Source of the DNA: Chromobacterium sinusclupearum
GTDB lineage: Bacteria; Pseudomonadota; Gammaproteobacteria; Burkholderiales; Chromobacteriaceae
Assembly: GCF_002902845.1 (NCBI RefSeq)
Contig: NZ_PPTF01000051.1
Span: 20,789 to 84,788, forward strand
Length of the DNA: 64,000 bases
Direction of reading: 5' to 3'
Below are positions 25,645 to 35,397 of the stretch, one piece after another. How positions within the stretch are numbered: position 1 is the stretch's first letter; each line of letters opens with the position of its first letter. The notes beneath the pieces are model-generated. The model saw only the letters and a program-made list of their open reading frames with translations, ran no database searches and was not told the origin of the DNA. The position numbers were made by a program, and so were the translations under genes.

Positions 25645-27114
25645 TCAGTGGCCGGCTGCGGGCCGCAGCAGCAGCATGCGGTCCTTCATCACCGGAAACT
25701 CCGCCGCGCGGACGTAGCCGGCGGCGATGGCGGGCGGCAGGCTGGCGAAATCGCGCTGCTCGGTCACGATCCAGCTGCCGGGATGCGCCGCCAGCAAGGC
25801 GGTTATCGCCTGCGGATTGGCGGTGGTGCGCACCTTGCCCTGGCTGTAAAATTCCGCCGAAAACTCGCGGCGGCTGTCCCAGTAGAACAGCATGGCGCCG
25901 GCCTGTGGCTGCTGAGCCTGCCAGGCGGCGATCACCGGTTTCTGCGTGCGGAAGTATTTGGCGCCGTCATAGCGCTGCAAGCCGATGGCGGCCAGCACCA
26001 AGAGGCCGGAGGCCAGCGCCAGCCAGGGCAGGGCGCGGCCGGAGCGGGGGCTCAGGTCGCGCCGCCACAGCTCGGCCATCAGCAGGGCCGCGCCGGGCAA
26101 CATGGGCAGGGAGTACGGAAAGATGATGTTGCCGGACATCGTGAAGAACAGCAGCGTCATCACGGTCCACAGCGAGAGATACAGCAGCCAGCCGTCGTTT
26201 TCGCCGGCGCGGACGATGGCCGGCAAGCGGCGGGCGCGGCAGGCCAGCCAGGCCAGCATGGCCAGCGACCACGGGAACAGCGCGCCCAACGCATAGGGCC
26301 AGATCATGCCGCGCGTCGTGGCGTGGGCGAAGCCGTACTTGTCGCCCTTCCAGCCGGAGTCGAGGAAGCGGCTGACGTGCTCGCCCATGATGAAGTAGTT
26401 GAGGAAGCCCGGCGTGCGGATTTCCGCCCAGACATACCAGGGCAGGGCGATGGCGGCGGCCAACAGCGTGCCGGTCATCCACGGCAGCTCGGTCCACAGC
26501 CGTTTCCACTCGTTGCGGATCAGCACCCAGAAGAAAATCGGCATGCCCACCAGCACCACGTCCAGCGGCCCCTTGGCCAGCAAGCCCAGTCCCAGGCCGG
26601 CAAAGAAGGCGTAGCGCCACAGCCGGCTGCCGCCGTTCATCGCATGCCAGAACGCCACCAGGCTCAGCGCGACGCAGAACAGCAGCGAGGGGTCGGTCAT
26701 CACCGTGCCGGCGGCGCCGTAGAACAGCAGCCCGCCGGCCAGCATCAGCGCGGTGGCCAGGGCGGCGTCCCGGCCGGCGCGGCGGCGCATCAGGTCGGCC
26801 GTCAGCCAGAGCGTGGCGAGGGCCAGCAGCAGGGCCGGCAGGCGGGCGGCGAATTCATTGACGCCGAACAGGCCCATGCTGGCCGCGGACAGCCAAGTGG
26901 ATAGCGGCGGCTTGGCCCAGAACGGCACGCCGTAGTCGTGCAGCGGCGTCACCCAGTTGCCGGTTTCCAGCATCTTGCGGGCGATTTCGGCGTAGCGCGC
27001 CTCGGTGGTGTCGGTGAGCGGGATGGCCCACAGCGCGACCAGACGGATCAATAACAGCGCCAGAAGCGCATAGCCGGCAGCCTTTTGCCAGGCAGAAGTT
27101 GCAGCGGATTTCAT
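25645..27114 (-). CDS. ArnT-like glycosyltransferase (GT83)
   Basis: 489 residues with about 11-12 membrane helices and a C-terminal periplasmic domain. The first periplasmic loop reads TDTTEARYAEIARKM, the acidic active-site stretch of ArnT/PMT-family enzymes. ArnT moves 4-amino-arabinose from undecaprenyl phosphate to lipid A phosphate; relatives (FlmK, LgmB) move galactosamine or glucosamine. The neighbours lack arnA and arnB but include a NaxD-like deacetylase, so a hexosamine is more likely. It is the first gene of the four-gene operon running to 23369. Confidence 0.87.
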   Translation of the reverse strand: MKSAATSAWQKAAGYALLALLLIRLVALWAIPLTDTTEARYAEIARKMLETGNWVTPLHDYGVPFWAKPPLSTWLSAASMGLFGVNEFAARLPALLLALATLWLTADLMRRRAGRDAALATALMLAGGLLFYGAAGTVMTDPSLLFCVALSLVAFWHAMNGGSRLWRYAFFAGLGLGLLAKGPLDVVLVGMPIFFWVLIRNEWKRLWTELPWMTGTLLAAAIALPWYVWAEIRTPGFLNYFIMGEHVSRFLDSGWKGDKYGFAHATTRGMIWPYALGALFPWSLAMLAWLACRARRLPAIVRAGENDGWLLYLSLWTVMTLLFFTMSGNIIFPYSLPMLPGAALLMAELWRRDLSPRSGRALPWLALASGLLVLAAIGLQRYDGAKYFRTQKPVIAAWQAQQPQAGAMLFYWDSRREFSAEFYSQGKVRTTANPQAITALLAAHPGSWIVTEQRDFASLPPAIAAGYVRAAEFPVMKDRMLLLRPAAGH

Positions 27115-27187
27115 TCAGGATCAAAGAGAATCGATTCGGCGCAAGGCTATCACAGAGCGGGCTTGCCGTCTGCCCCGCGCCGGAATG

Positions 27188-27212
27188 CAAAACGCCACCC
27201 GAAGGTGGCGTT
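27188..27212 (-). terminator. Terminator of the peptide transporter gene
   Basis: A 9-bp stem (AACGCCACC at 27191-27199 with GGTGGCGTT at 27204-27212) followed on the minus strand by four T. It lies between the end of the transporter gene and the start of the ArnT-like gene. Confidence 0.6.
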
Positions 27213-27232
27213 GAAGCGAGGGCGCGCGCCGC

Positions 27233-28609
<1,377 letters not shown>

Positions 28610-28981
28610 AAGGGTTTCCTTCGAGTGACTTGAGACATCACCAGCAACAAGCGATGTTTTTTGTTTTTTATTGAGTGCCTATGTATTTTGTAGGCAGCGC
28701 ATGATCATATCGAGTAAATGTTGAGATGTGAAAATTTTTTTAGGAAAAATGTAATTACCATGTAATATTTAGAGCATTGACTTTGTTTTTTTGATGTTTT
28801 TTTCTGAGCTATTTAGCTGGGATTCATGAGTTTTATGCATTTTGTTCATTGAAGATTGTATACATTGTGTGTTGTTTGATAGTCACACCGTAAACGGTAT
28901 GTGATTGCCATCCATATGGGATGACGCTATGGTCATTGTGGGCTTGCGCCCATAATTCCACTGCTCACGCAAGGTATGGCG
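28610..28981. promoter_or_regulatory. AT-rich regulatory region between the peptide transporter and tnaC-tnaA
   Basis: About 370 bases without a gene, strikingly AT-rich for this genome between 28650 and 28880 (long T runs such as TTTTTTGTTTTTTA). It must hold promoters for both directions. A weak CRP-like half site, TGTGA at 28900-28904 with a poor partner, and CATAAT at 28951-28956 as possible -10 are the only candidates. E. coli tna is CRP-controlled, but the match here is too weak to claim the same. Confidence 0.4.
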
Positions 28982-29083
28982 ATGAAGATCACAACTTGCC
29001 TGGCGCAGACCTTCCACGATGGCCCGCGCCCCAACTGGTACACGCTAGATATCATCCTGACGTTCGATTTCCCGCACGCCTGA
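28982..29083 (+). CDS. tnaC: TnaC-like tryptophan-sensing leader peptide
   Basis: A 33-residue open frame 111 bases before tryptophanase. Its end reads W-Y-T-L-D-I-I-L-T-F-D-F-P followed by His-Ala and stop. Trp19, Asp23 (+4) and Pro31 (+12) have exactly the spacing of Trp12, Asp16 and Pro24 in E. coli TnaC; the aromatic residue at +1 and the aliphatic residue at +7 also agree, and the two residues after Pro copy the Proteus arrangement. In E. coli free tryptophan stalls the ribosome at this Pro before release factor 2 acts, masking the Rho site. Here the stop is UGA, the RF2 codon. AAGG lies seven bases before ATG 28982; an in-frame ATG at 28976 is too close to it. Confidence 0.85.
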   Translation: MKITTCLAQTFHDGPRPNWYTLDIILTFDFPHA

Positions 29084-29193
29084 AGCCTCCCCGTTCCTGC
29101 TTTTACCCCTTTGTTAAAAACGCAAGACGGCCCGCCAGCCGCGACCGCGCGTGACCATGCGCCGTCCGGCGGCGCGCCGCGAGGAGACGCATC
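29084..29193 (+). promoter_or_regulatory. tnaC-tnaA spacer with a candidate Rho-loading (rut) segment
   Basis: The 30 bases straight after the leader stop (29084-29113) contain 13 C and only 4 G and no stable hairpin, the composition of a Rho utilisation site. No intrinsic terminator with a T run is found before tnaA. This agrees with the E. coli scheme, in which a ribosome stalled on TnaC covers the rut site and prevents termination. Confidence 0.5.
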
Positions 29194-30579
29194 ATGGCAC
29201 GACGCATACCTGAACCATTCCGCATCAAAATGGTGGAGACTATCCGCCAAACCACCGCCGAAGACCGCCGCCATGCGCTGCAGGAGGCCGGATGGAACCC
29301 CTTCCTGTTGAAGGCCGAGGATGTCTATATCGATCTGTTGACCGACAGCGGCACCGGCGCCATGTCCGACCGCCAGTGGGCTGGCCTGATGATGGGCGAC
29401 GAGGCCTATGCCGGCAGCCGCAATTTCCACCATCTGGCCGATACGGTGCGCGAAGTGTTCGGCTATGCGCACACCATTCCCACTCACCAGGGGCGCGGCG
29501 CGGAGCAGATTCTGTTTCCGGAATTGGTGAAGCGTTGCCGCGGGCAGCGGCCGGTATTCCTGTCCAACTATCACTTCGACACCACCAAGGCGCATGTCGA
29601 ACTGGCCGGCGCGCGCGCCGTCAACGTGCTGACGCCGCAGGCGCTGGATACCGGCACCGCCTATGACTGGAAGGGCGATTTCGACCTGCCGCGGCTGCGC
29701 GAGATCGTGGCGGAGGAAGGCGACAACGTCGCCGCCGTCATCATCACCATCACCTGCAACAGCGCCGGCGGCCAGCCGGTGTCCATGGGGAATATCCGCG
29801 CGGTCAGCGAGCTGGCGCGTGCGCATGGCATTCCCGTGGTGATAGACGCGGCCCGTTTCGCCGAGAACGCCTGGTTCATCCGCCAGCGCGATCCGGCCTA
29901 CGCCGGCGCGTCCATCGCGTCCATCGTGCGCGAGATGTTCGACTGCGGCGACATGTTCACCATGTCGGCCAAGAAGGACGGCCTGGTCAATATCGGCGGC
30001 CTGTGCTGCTTCAAGGACGACGAGGCGCTGTTCCGCGCGGTGCAGGTCAACTGCGTGCCGATGGAAGGCTTTGTCACCTATGGCGGCCTGGCCGGGCGCG
30101 ATATGGAAGCCTTGGCGATAGGCCTGAAGGAAGGGCTGGACGACGCCTTCCTCAGTTATCGCATCGGCCAGGTGGCGTATCTTGGCGAGCGTCTGCGCGA
30201 GGGCGGAGTGCCGATTCAGACGCCTACCGGCGGCCACGCGGTATTCGTCGATGCGCGGCTATTGCTGCCGCACATCCCTGCCGAGCAGTTCCCGGCGCAT
30301 GCCTTGGCCTGCGAACTGTATCTGGAAGGCGGGGTGCGGGCGGTGGAAATCGGCTCGCTGCTGCTGGGCCGCAATCCGCAAACCGGCAAGCAGGAGCCAT
30401 CGCCATTCGAGCTGATGCGGCTGACCATTCCGCGCCGCGTCTACACCAACGACCACATGGACTACATCGCCGACTGCCTAATCGAGGTGAAAAAGCACGC
30501 CGGCGCGGTCAGGGGCCTGACGTTTGAATACGAACCGCCCATCCTGCGCCACTTCATGGCGCGGTTGCGGCCGGTGTAA
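29194..30579 (+). CDS. tnaA: Tryptophanase
   Basis: 461 residues, a PLP-dependent beta-eliminating lyase splitting tryptophan to indole, pyruvate and ammonia. The PLP lysine is Lys261 in TMSAKKDG. Tyrosine phenol-lyase is the close relative; here [17 protein letters not shown] and [12 protein letters not shown] match tryptophanase, whereas the phenol-lyase has an arginine in place of the Ile of this motif for binding tyrosine. The start has GAGGAG seven bases upstream. It is preceded by a TnaC-type leader, and no tnaB permease gene follows. Confidence 0.93.
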   Translation: MARRIPEPFRIKMVETIRQTTAEDRRHALQEAGWNPFLLKAEDVYIDLLTDSGTGAMSDRQWAGLMMGDEAYAGSRNFHHLADTVREVFGYAHTIPTHQGRGAEQILFPELVKRCRGQRPVFLSNYHFDTTKAHVELAGARAVNVLTPQALDTGTAYDWKGDFDLPRLREIVAEEGDNVAAVIITITCNSAGGQPVSMGNIRAVSELARAHGIPVVIDAARFAENAWFIRQRDPAYAGASIASIVREMFDCGDMFTMSAKKDGLVNIGGLCCFKDDEALFRAVQVNCVPMEGFVTYGGLAGRDMEALAIGLKEGLDDAFLSYRIGQVAYLGERLREGGVPIQTPTGGHAVFVDARLLLPHIPAEQFPAHALACELYLEGGVRAVEIGSLLLGRNPQTGKQEPSPFELMRLTIPRRVYTNDHMDYIADCLIEVKKHAGAVRGLTFEYEPPILRHFMARLRPV

Positions 30580-30590
30580 GGGGGCCATTG

Positions 30591-31166
30591 TCAGCCGGCG
30601 AAGGCCGGCTTGCGGATGCGCATGACGAAAGTGCAATCGCCTACCACGTTGTAGAAGTTCTGTACCGCCATGGCGATGTCCGCGTCCTGGAGCTGGCCGC
30701 TGTTGAAGCGGCTGGCCCAAGGCTCCAGGATTTTCACGTCCGAGGATTCCATCACCCAGTCCACGCCCAGATAGACGCCCAGCGGCGCGCTGGACCCGCC
30801 TTCCGCCATGCTCTGGCGGTTCAGCTCCTGATTGAACATCTGCAAGCCCATGGCAGTGATGGGGCGGACGTGCGTGGGGTCGGCCAGGTAATTGTCGCTG
30901 CGCGGATGGGGAATGATGATGGTGACGCGGGCATCCGCCGCGCACACGCGGTACAGCTCCCGGATGATGCCGAGGTACGCCTCTGTGCTGGCGCCCAGGT
31001 GTTCCAGCACATGGCTCATCACGACCTCGTCCACCGAGCTGTCGGCCCAGGGCCAGGGGAAATGCTCCAGATCGACCACTTGGTCCGGCTGGCAGGCGGC
31101 TTGGGAGTCCACATTGACGAAGCCGGGACGTTTGTCATGGCCGCAGCCGAGGTTGAGTTTGAGCAT
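30591..31166 (-). CDS. SAM-dependent methyltransferase, class I
   Basis: 191 residues. Motif I for S-adenosylmethionine binding is LNLGCGHDKRPGFVNVD; the DLEHFPWPWADSSVDEVVMSHVLEHL stretch is the motif II/III region of type-11 methyltransferases. The substrate is not known. The protein is small and lacks a clear substrate domain. It is convergent with tnaA, with only 11 bases between, and its promoter lies in the 140-base gap shared with the divergent YbaK-like gene. Confidence 0.8.
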   Translation of the reverse strand: MLKLNLGCGHDKRPGFVNVDSQAACQPDQVVDLEHFPWPWADSSVDEVVMSHVLEHLGASTEAYLGIIRELYRVCAADARVTIIIPHPRSDNYLADPTHVRPITAMGLQMFNQELNRQSMAEGGSSAPLGVYLGVDWVMESSDVKILEPWASRFNSGQLQDADIAMAVQNFYNVVGDCTFVMRIRKPAFAG

Positions 31167-31306
31167 GATAGTAGGCGTCGCCAGTAGGAAGTGAGTTGCA
31201 GTCTAGCGGCGACCTCATTGGAGAAACAAGCATGGCTAGGCTTGTTCGGTCTATTTTTGGCCTCATATCACCAGGAAATGCTTGGTAGCCACAAAAGGAA
31301 GAGTTC

Positions 31307-31783
31307 ATGTTCGAACGTTTGCGGCAGATGTTGGAGGACGGTGCTGCTTGCTTCCGCGTAATAGAACATCCGGCCGAAGGCAATTCGCGCATGGTGGCGG
31401 AGATACGCGACACCGAGGTGGGGCAGGGGGCCAAGGCCATGCTGTGCCGGGTGGCGGACGCGCCGGGCCAGTTTGTGCTGGCGGTGCTGCCCGGCGACGA
31501 GCGGGTGGACTTCTCCAAGGTGGCGGCCGCCGTCGGCGCGCGCAAGGTCAAGCTGGCGGATGCGGCAGACGCCGAGGCGGCGACCGGCTGCGTGATCGGC
31601 TCCATCCCGCCATTCAGTTTCGATCCCGCCATCCGGCTGGTGGTGGACCCGCAGCTGCTGGCGCGTTACGGCGAAATCGCGTTCAATGCCGGCAGGCTGG
31701 ATGCTTCCATGGTGCTGGACTGCGACGATTATCTGCGTCTGGCCAAGCCGCTGCTGGCCGATATCCGCAAGGAGCCGGCATGA
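31307..31783 (+). CDS. YbaK/ProX-type aminoacyl-tRNA deacylase
   Basis: 158 residues of the YbaK/EbsC editing-domain fold. The lysine-containing strand (GAKAMLCRV) and the end motif CVIGSIPPFSFD, equivalent to the GxxxP-containing substrate loop, are seen. Members remove wrongly attached amino acids from tRNA (for example alanine or cysteine from tRNA-Pro). It is not fused to prolyl-tRNA synthetase. Its stop overlaps the start of the next gene by four bases. Confidence 0.82.
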   Translation: MFERLRQMLEDGAACFRVIEHPAEGNSRMVAEIRDTEVGQGAKAMLCRVADAPGQFVLAVLPGDERVDFSKVAAAVGARKVKLADAADAEAATGCVIGSIPPFSFDPAIRLVVDPQLLARYGEIAFNAGRLDASMVLDCDDYLRLAKPLLADIRKEPA

Positions 31784-32118
31784 AGCTGGAGCCCTTGGCC
31801 GCCTACGCCCGCGCCATCATGGGCGGGGCCGGGGCGGAACGGATTATCGGGCGCGAGGAGAGGAGCGAGAACTGGCGCGAGGCCGATTGCGAAGTGATCT
31901 TGCGGCAGCGCGATTACCGCTTCGACAACGGCGTAGTCATCCGCCGCGGCATCGAGGTGGACGATTATCCCAGCGAGCTGGCCTGCTCCGAGTGCTGGAT
32001 CACTTACGAAGTGATGGCTTTGGGCGAATCGCCGGGTATTGAACCGATGCGCAAGAGCTTCGACAATGCCTGCCGCGAGGCCTACTGGCTGCGCTACCAT
32101 TCCGATTTGATCATTTGA
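31780..32118 (+). CDS. Hypothetical protein co-translated with the deacylase
   Basis: 112 residues, not recognised. ATG at 31780 overlaps the deacylase stop (ATGA). The sequence is acidic with a basic middle and has a CSECW motif (a CxxC pair) in LACSECWITYEVM, and no signal peptide or membrane segment. The codon use is like its neighbours, so it is very likely a real gene. A role together with the tRNA deacylase is suggested only by translational coupling. Confidence 0.7.
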   Translation: MKLEPLAAYARAIMGGAGAERIIGREERSENWREADCEVILRQRDYRFDNGVVIRRGIEVDDYPSELACSECWITYEVMALGESPGIEPMRKSFDNACREAYWLRYHSDLII

Positions 32119-32145
32119 GTATGACGCCGCGAGACGGCGCCATGC

Positions 32146-32170
32146 AAAACGGCCCGCTGCGCGGGCCGTT
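32146..32170 (-). terminator. Terminator of the ccoGH genes
   Basis: A perfect 10-bp stem (AACGGCCCGC 32148-32157 with GCGGGCCGTT 32161-32170), loop TGC, followed on the minus strand by four T. It may also stop transcription from the plus-strand genes. Confidence 0.75.
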
Positions 32171-32191
32171 GGCGTTTCTGGACGGTTGGAC

Positions 32192-32725
32192 TCAGTGTCC
32201 CGCCGGCTCCAGCTTGGGTTGGCCCAGCTGCACCATCGGGCCTTGGGCGGTTTTCCATTCGCCCTGAATGCGCCATTTCTTGTCGTGGTCCTCCACCAGC
32301 ACATACCAGTGGTTGGCGGTGACCAGCGGCTGGGCCAGGATGCCCTGGTATAGGTTGGGGCCGGCCATGGTCATTTCGGCGCTTTGGTCGAAGTCGTCCT
32401 GCGCCGGGTGGACCATGCGCAGCGACAGGGTATCCGGCAGCTTGCTCTTGCTGCTGGTGATCAGGCGCAGGCTGCGGCCGTCAGAGCCGAACATCAGCTG
32501 GCCGGACAAGCCCATCTGCGCCGCCACCTTGTCGCGGTGCAGTTCCATATTGATGGCCTTGCCCTTCTTGTAATAGTCGTCGGTGACCAGGCCATCGTCC
32601 GATTTGATGGCGGCTGCCAGGAAGAAGATGCCGACGATGATGGACACCAGCGGAATGCCGAACAGGATCCAGGGCCAGGGCTCTTTGTACCAGGGGCGGG
32701 GCGGGTGGTGGGCAGTGTGCTGCAT
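32192..32725 (-). CDS. ccoH: CcoH/FixH-like cbb3 oxidase assembly protein
   Basis: 177 residues, one membrane helix near the N-terminus (PWILFGIPLVSIIVGIFFLAAAI) and a periplasmic domain, as in FixH/CcoH. The protein helps cbb3-type cytochrome oxidase assembly. The ATG at 32725 is chosen with GGAGAA upstream; a TTG at 32740 overlaps the end of ccoG and has no site. It follows ccoG by four bases. Confidence 0.82.
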   Translation of the reverse strand: MQHTAHHPPRPWYKEPWPWILFGIPLVSIIVGIFFLAAAIKSDDGLVTDDYYKKGKAINMELHRDKVAAQMGLSGQLMFGSDGRSLRLITSSKSKLPDTLSLRMVHPAQDDFDQSAEMTMAGPNLYQGILAQPLVTANHWYVLVEDHDKKWRIQGEWKTAQGPMVQLGQPKLEPAGH

Positions 32726-32729
32726 GCGT

Positions 32730-34163
32730 TTATTCTCCAATGAAACTGGATTTTTCTTCCACGCGCAGGGCGGGGTTGTTGAGCGACTGGATCACGAAAT
32801 GGATTTCGTGGCTGCCCTTGGTCGCGTATTGCGGGTCGGCTTGCACCTGCACGGTAATCGATTGGGTTTCCGTGGCGCGCACCTGAGTTTCTGGCTGCTC
32901 CGCTTTAACCTTGATGCCGGGAAGGCCATTGGCTGTGATGGCGAAGCGCTGATTTTGTTCCGTGGTATTGATGATCTTGATGATGTAGCTGTTTTCCAGC
33001 CAGCCTTCTTCGGTTTCGCGCACCAGCGAGGCGCGGTCGCGGATGATGTCTACCTTGAAGGGTTTGCGCAGGGCCAGCGAGGTGACGGCGGCGCAGAACA
33101 CGATGAGCAGCACCAGGCTGTACAGCACCACGCGCGGCCGTTTCAGCCGCGAGGCAATCGCCTTTTCCGGGTATTTGCCTTCCAGCGCGTTTTCCGTGGT
33201 GTAGCGTATCAGTCCGCGCGGATAGCCCATCTTGTCCATGACGTCGTCGCAGGCGTCGATGCAGGCGGCGCAGCCTATGCATTCGTATTGCAGGCCGTTG
33301 CGGATGTCGATGCCCACCGGGCACACCTGCACGCAGATGCTGCAGTTGATGCAGTCGCCCAGCCCCTGTTCCTTCGGGTCGGCGCCTTTTTTGCGCGCGC
33401 CGCGCGGTTCGCCGCGGGCTTCGTCGTAAGAAATGATCAGCGTGTCGGCATCGAACATCACGCTCTGGAAACGGGCGTATGGGCACATGTATTTGCACAC
33501 CTGCTCGCGCATGAAGCCGGCGAACAGATAGGTGAAACCGCCGTAGAAGAACATCCAGAAGCTTTCCCACGGGCCGTAGCTAAAAGTGGGAAGCGCGGCC
33601 ACCAGGCTGCGTATCGGCGTGAAGTAGCCCACCAGGGTGAAGCCGGTCCACAGCGAGAATGCGATCATGATGAAATGCTTGGTGAATTTCAGGCGCAGCT
33701 TGGTTGCGCTCATGGGCGCCGCATCCAGCTTCATGCGCTTGTTGCGGTCGCCCTCCACCCATTGTTCTATCCACAGCATGATCTCGGTGTACACCGTTTG
33801 CGGACAGGAATAGCCGCACCATAGCCGGCCGGCGATGGTGGTCCAGGTGAACAGGCCGAAGGCGCAGCACATCAGGAGCGCGGCGAGGTAGACGAAGTCC
33901 TGCGGCCATACGGTGAGGCCAAACAGGTAAAACTTGCGGTTGATCAGATCGAAGAACACCGCCTGGCGGCCGTTCCATTGCAGCCAGGGCAGGCCGAGGT
34001 ACAGCAGCTGGGTGCCGATGACGAACAGGATGCGGAAGTTGTTGAACAGGCCCTTGACTGAGCGGGGATAGAGCTTTTTCTGGGTTTCGTACAGCGAGAT
34101 GGTGGCGCTGTCCTTATCGGCGTTCTGGACTTTTATGGGGATCTTCTTCAGAGACTCTGACAT
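32730..34163 (-). CDS. ccoG: Cbb3 oxidase accessory iron-sulfur protein CcoG
   Basis: 477 residues with about five membrane helices and two ferredoxin-type [4Fe-4S] cysteine sets (CINCSICVQVCP and CIGCAACIDACDD). The FixG/RdxA C-terminal periplasmic domain (GLPGIKVKAEQPETQV) is present. CcoG reduces copper for assembly of the oxidase. It lies downstream of ccoP after a terminator, so its own promoter or read-through is needed. Confidence 0.93.
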   Translation of the reverse strand: MSESLKKIPIKVQNADKDSATISLYETQKKLYPRSVKGLFNNFRILFVIGTQLLYLGLPWLQWNGRQAVFFDLINRKFYLFGLTVWPQDFVYLAALLMCCAFGLFTWTTIAGRLWCGYSCPQTVYTEIMLWIEQWVEGDRNKRMKLDAAPMSATKLRLKFTKHFIMIAFSLWTGFTLVGYFTPIRSLVAALPTFSYGPWESFWMFFYGGFTYLFAGFMREQVCKYMCPYARFQSVMFDADTLIISYDEARGEPRGARKKGADPKEQGLGDCINCSICVQVCPVGIDIRNGLQYECIGCAACIDACDDVMDKMGYPRGLIRYTTENALEGKYPEKAIASRLKRPRVVLYSLVLLIVFCAAVTSLALRKPFKVDIIRDRASLVRETEEGWLENSYIIKIINTTEQNQRFAITANGLPGIKVKAEQPETQVRATETQSITVQVQADPQYATKGSHEIHFVIQSLNNPALRVEEKSSFIGE

Positions 34164-34238
34164 TGTTTTTTCCTGAAGAGGACTTGGCTGAACTCACCTC
34201 TGCGATGCGCTGGGCCAAGGCCTCTGTGGGTGGGGAGG

Positions 34239-34268
34239 AAAAACGCCGCCTGCCGGAGCAGGCGGCGT
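34239..34268 (-). terminator. Terminator after ccoP
   Basis: A perfect 11-bp stem (34243-34253 with 34258-34268), loop CGGA, followed on the minus strand by five T. It separates ccoNOQP from ccoGH. Confidence 0.85.
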
Positions 34269-34276
34269 AGCCAGGC

Positions 34277-35206
34277 TTATTGCGGCGCCTTGGGATTGTT
34301 GGACAGGCTCCAGACGTAGGCGGCCAGCAAGTGGACCTTGCCTTCGCCCAGGAAGTCCTTCCAGGCCGGCATTTGATTGTTGCGGCCATTGGTGACGGTT
34401 TCGATGATGGTCTTCTCGGTGCCGCCATACAGCCAGTTGCCGGACGGGTGGGTCAGGTTGGGCGCGCCCAGTTGCTGGTTGCCCTTGCCGTCCGCGCCGT
34501 GGCAGGCGGAGCACAGCGTGGCGAAGGTTTCCTTGCCGCGAGAGGCCCGCTCGGCGTCAAACTTCTTTTTGTTGACGGAGAGCGACAGCACGTAGTTGGC
34601 CACATCCTTGACCTTCTCCTCGCCCAGCACCGCGCCCCAGGCCGGCATCTGGCCGTGGCGGCCGTTCAGGATGGTGGTCTTGATGGTGTCGGGCTCGCCG
34701 CCGTACAGCCAGTCGTGGTTCACCAGATTGGGGAAGCCCTTGGCGCCGCGGGCGTCCGCGCCGTGGCACTGCACGCAGTAGGTCTGGAACAGGCGTTTGC
34801 CCATTTCCTGAGCCTGCGGATCGGCCGCCACCGCCTTCAAGTCTTGCTTGAGGAACTTGTCGTACAGCGGCTGGTACTTGGCTTCGGCCTTGGCGCGCTC
34901 GTCCTTGTACTGACCTACCTGGCTCCAGCCGAAGACGCCCTTGTAGTCGCCGAGGCCCGGATACAGCACCAGATACACGATGCCGAACAGCAGCGTGATG
35001 TAGAACATCAGCATCCACCAGCGCGGCAGCGGGTTGTTGTACTCCTCCAGGTCGCCGTCCCACACGTGGCCCAGGGTCTGGACTTCCTCGCCCTTCTTGA
35101 CCGTGGTCTTGGACTGGGTGAATACCAGCAGGGTCAGGCCGATGATGCCGCCCAGCACGATCACGATAATCCAGATGTTCCAGAAATCGCTTGTGAATTG
35201 ACTCAT
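34277..35206 (-). CDS. ccoP: Cytochrome c oxidase cbb3-type, subunit III (CcoP)
   Basis: 309 residues. Two cytochrome c motifs (CVQCH and CSACH) follow an N-terminal membrane anchor and second helix, giving a diheme membrane cytochrome that passes electrons to CcoN. The family length is about 300. Its start overlaps the CcoQ stop by four bases. Confidence 0.95.
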   Translation of the reverse strand: MSQFTSDFWNIWIIVIVLGGIIGLTLLVFTQSKTTVKKGEEVQTLGHVWDGDLEEYNNPLPRWWMLMFYITLLFGIVYLVLYPGLGDYKGVFGWSQVGQYKDERAKAEAKYQPLYDKFLKQDLKAVAADPQAQEMGKRLFQTYCVQCHGADARGAKGFPNLVNHDWLYGGEPDTIKTTILNGRHGQMPAWGAVLGEEKVKDVANYVLSLSVNKKKFDAERASRGKETFATLCSACHGADGKGNQQLGAPNLTHPSGNWLYGGTEKTIIETVTNGRNNQMPAWKDFLGEGKVHLLAAYVWSLSNNPKAPQ

Positions 35207-35394
35207 TTTCTTGCTCCGTTGGAAGCCTGGTCGTGTAGGGCTTCCTCTGCCTTGTCGTCATCCAGGAAGGGCAGATTCGCCGCTTCCTCGTACCGGTTCT
35301 TGGAGCGTTTGCTATAGGCGATGATCAGCACCACGATGAAGAACGCGAAGCAGACCACGGTGAATAGCGAACGTCCTATCGTTACCCAGTCCAT
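35203..35394 (-). CDS. ccoQ: Cbb3 oxidase subunit IV (CcoQ)
   Basis: 63 residues, one membrane helix (VVCFAFFIVVLIIAYSK) and a charged cytoplasmic tail, typical of CcoQ/FixQ, which stabilises the complex. Its stop overlaps the ccoP start by four bases and it begins three bases after ccoO. Confidence 0.88.
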   Translation of the reverse strand: MDWVTIGRSLFTVVCFAFFIVVLIIAYSKRSKNRYEEAANLPFLDDDKAEEALHDQASNGARK

Positions 35395-35397
35395 GGC

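Noticed and set aside
28900..28915. CRP-like site before tnaC
   Set aside because: Only the TGTGA half matches; the other half is poor and the spacing to any promoter is unclear, so it is not claimed as a site.
28921..29154. A 77-codon open frame overlapping the tnaC leader in another frame
   Set aside because: No ribosome site or family; the leader in the other frame has the conserved arrest motif.
30593..30610. Hairpin AGCCGGC-GAAG-GCCGGCT after tnaA
   Set aside because: It lacks a T run on either strand and lies within the methyltransferase coding end; not called as a terminator.
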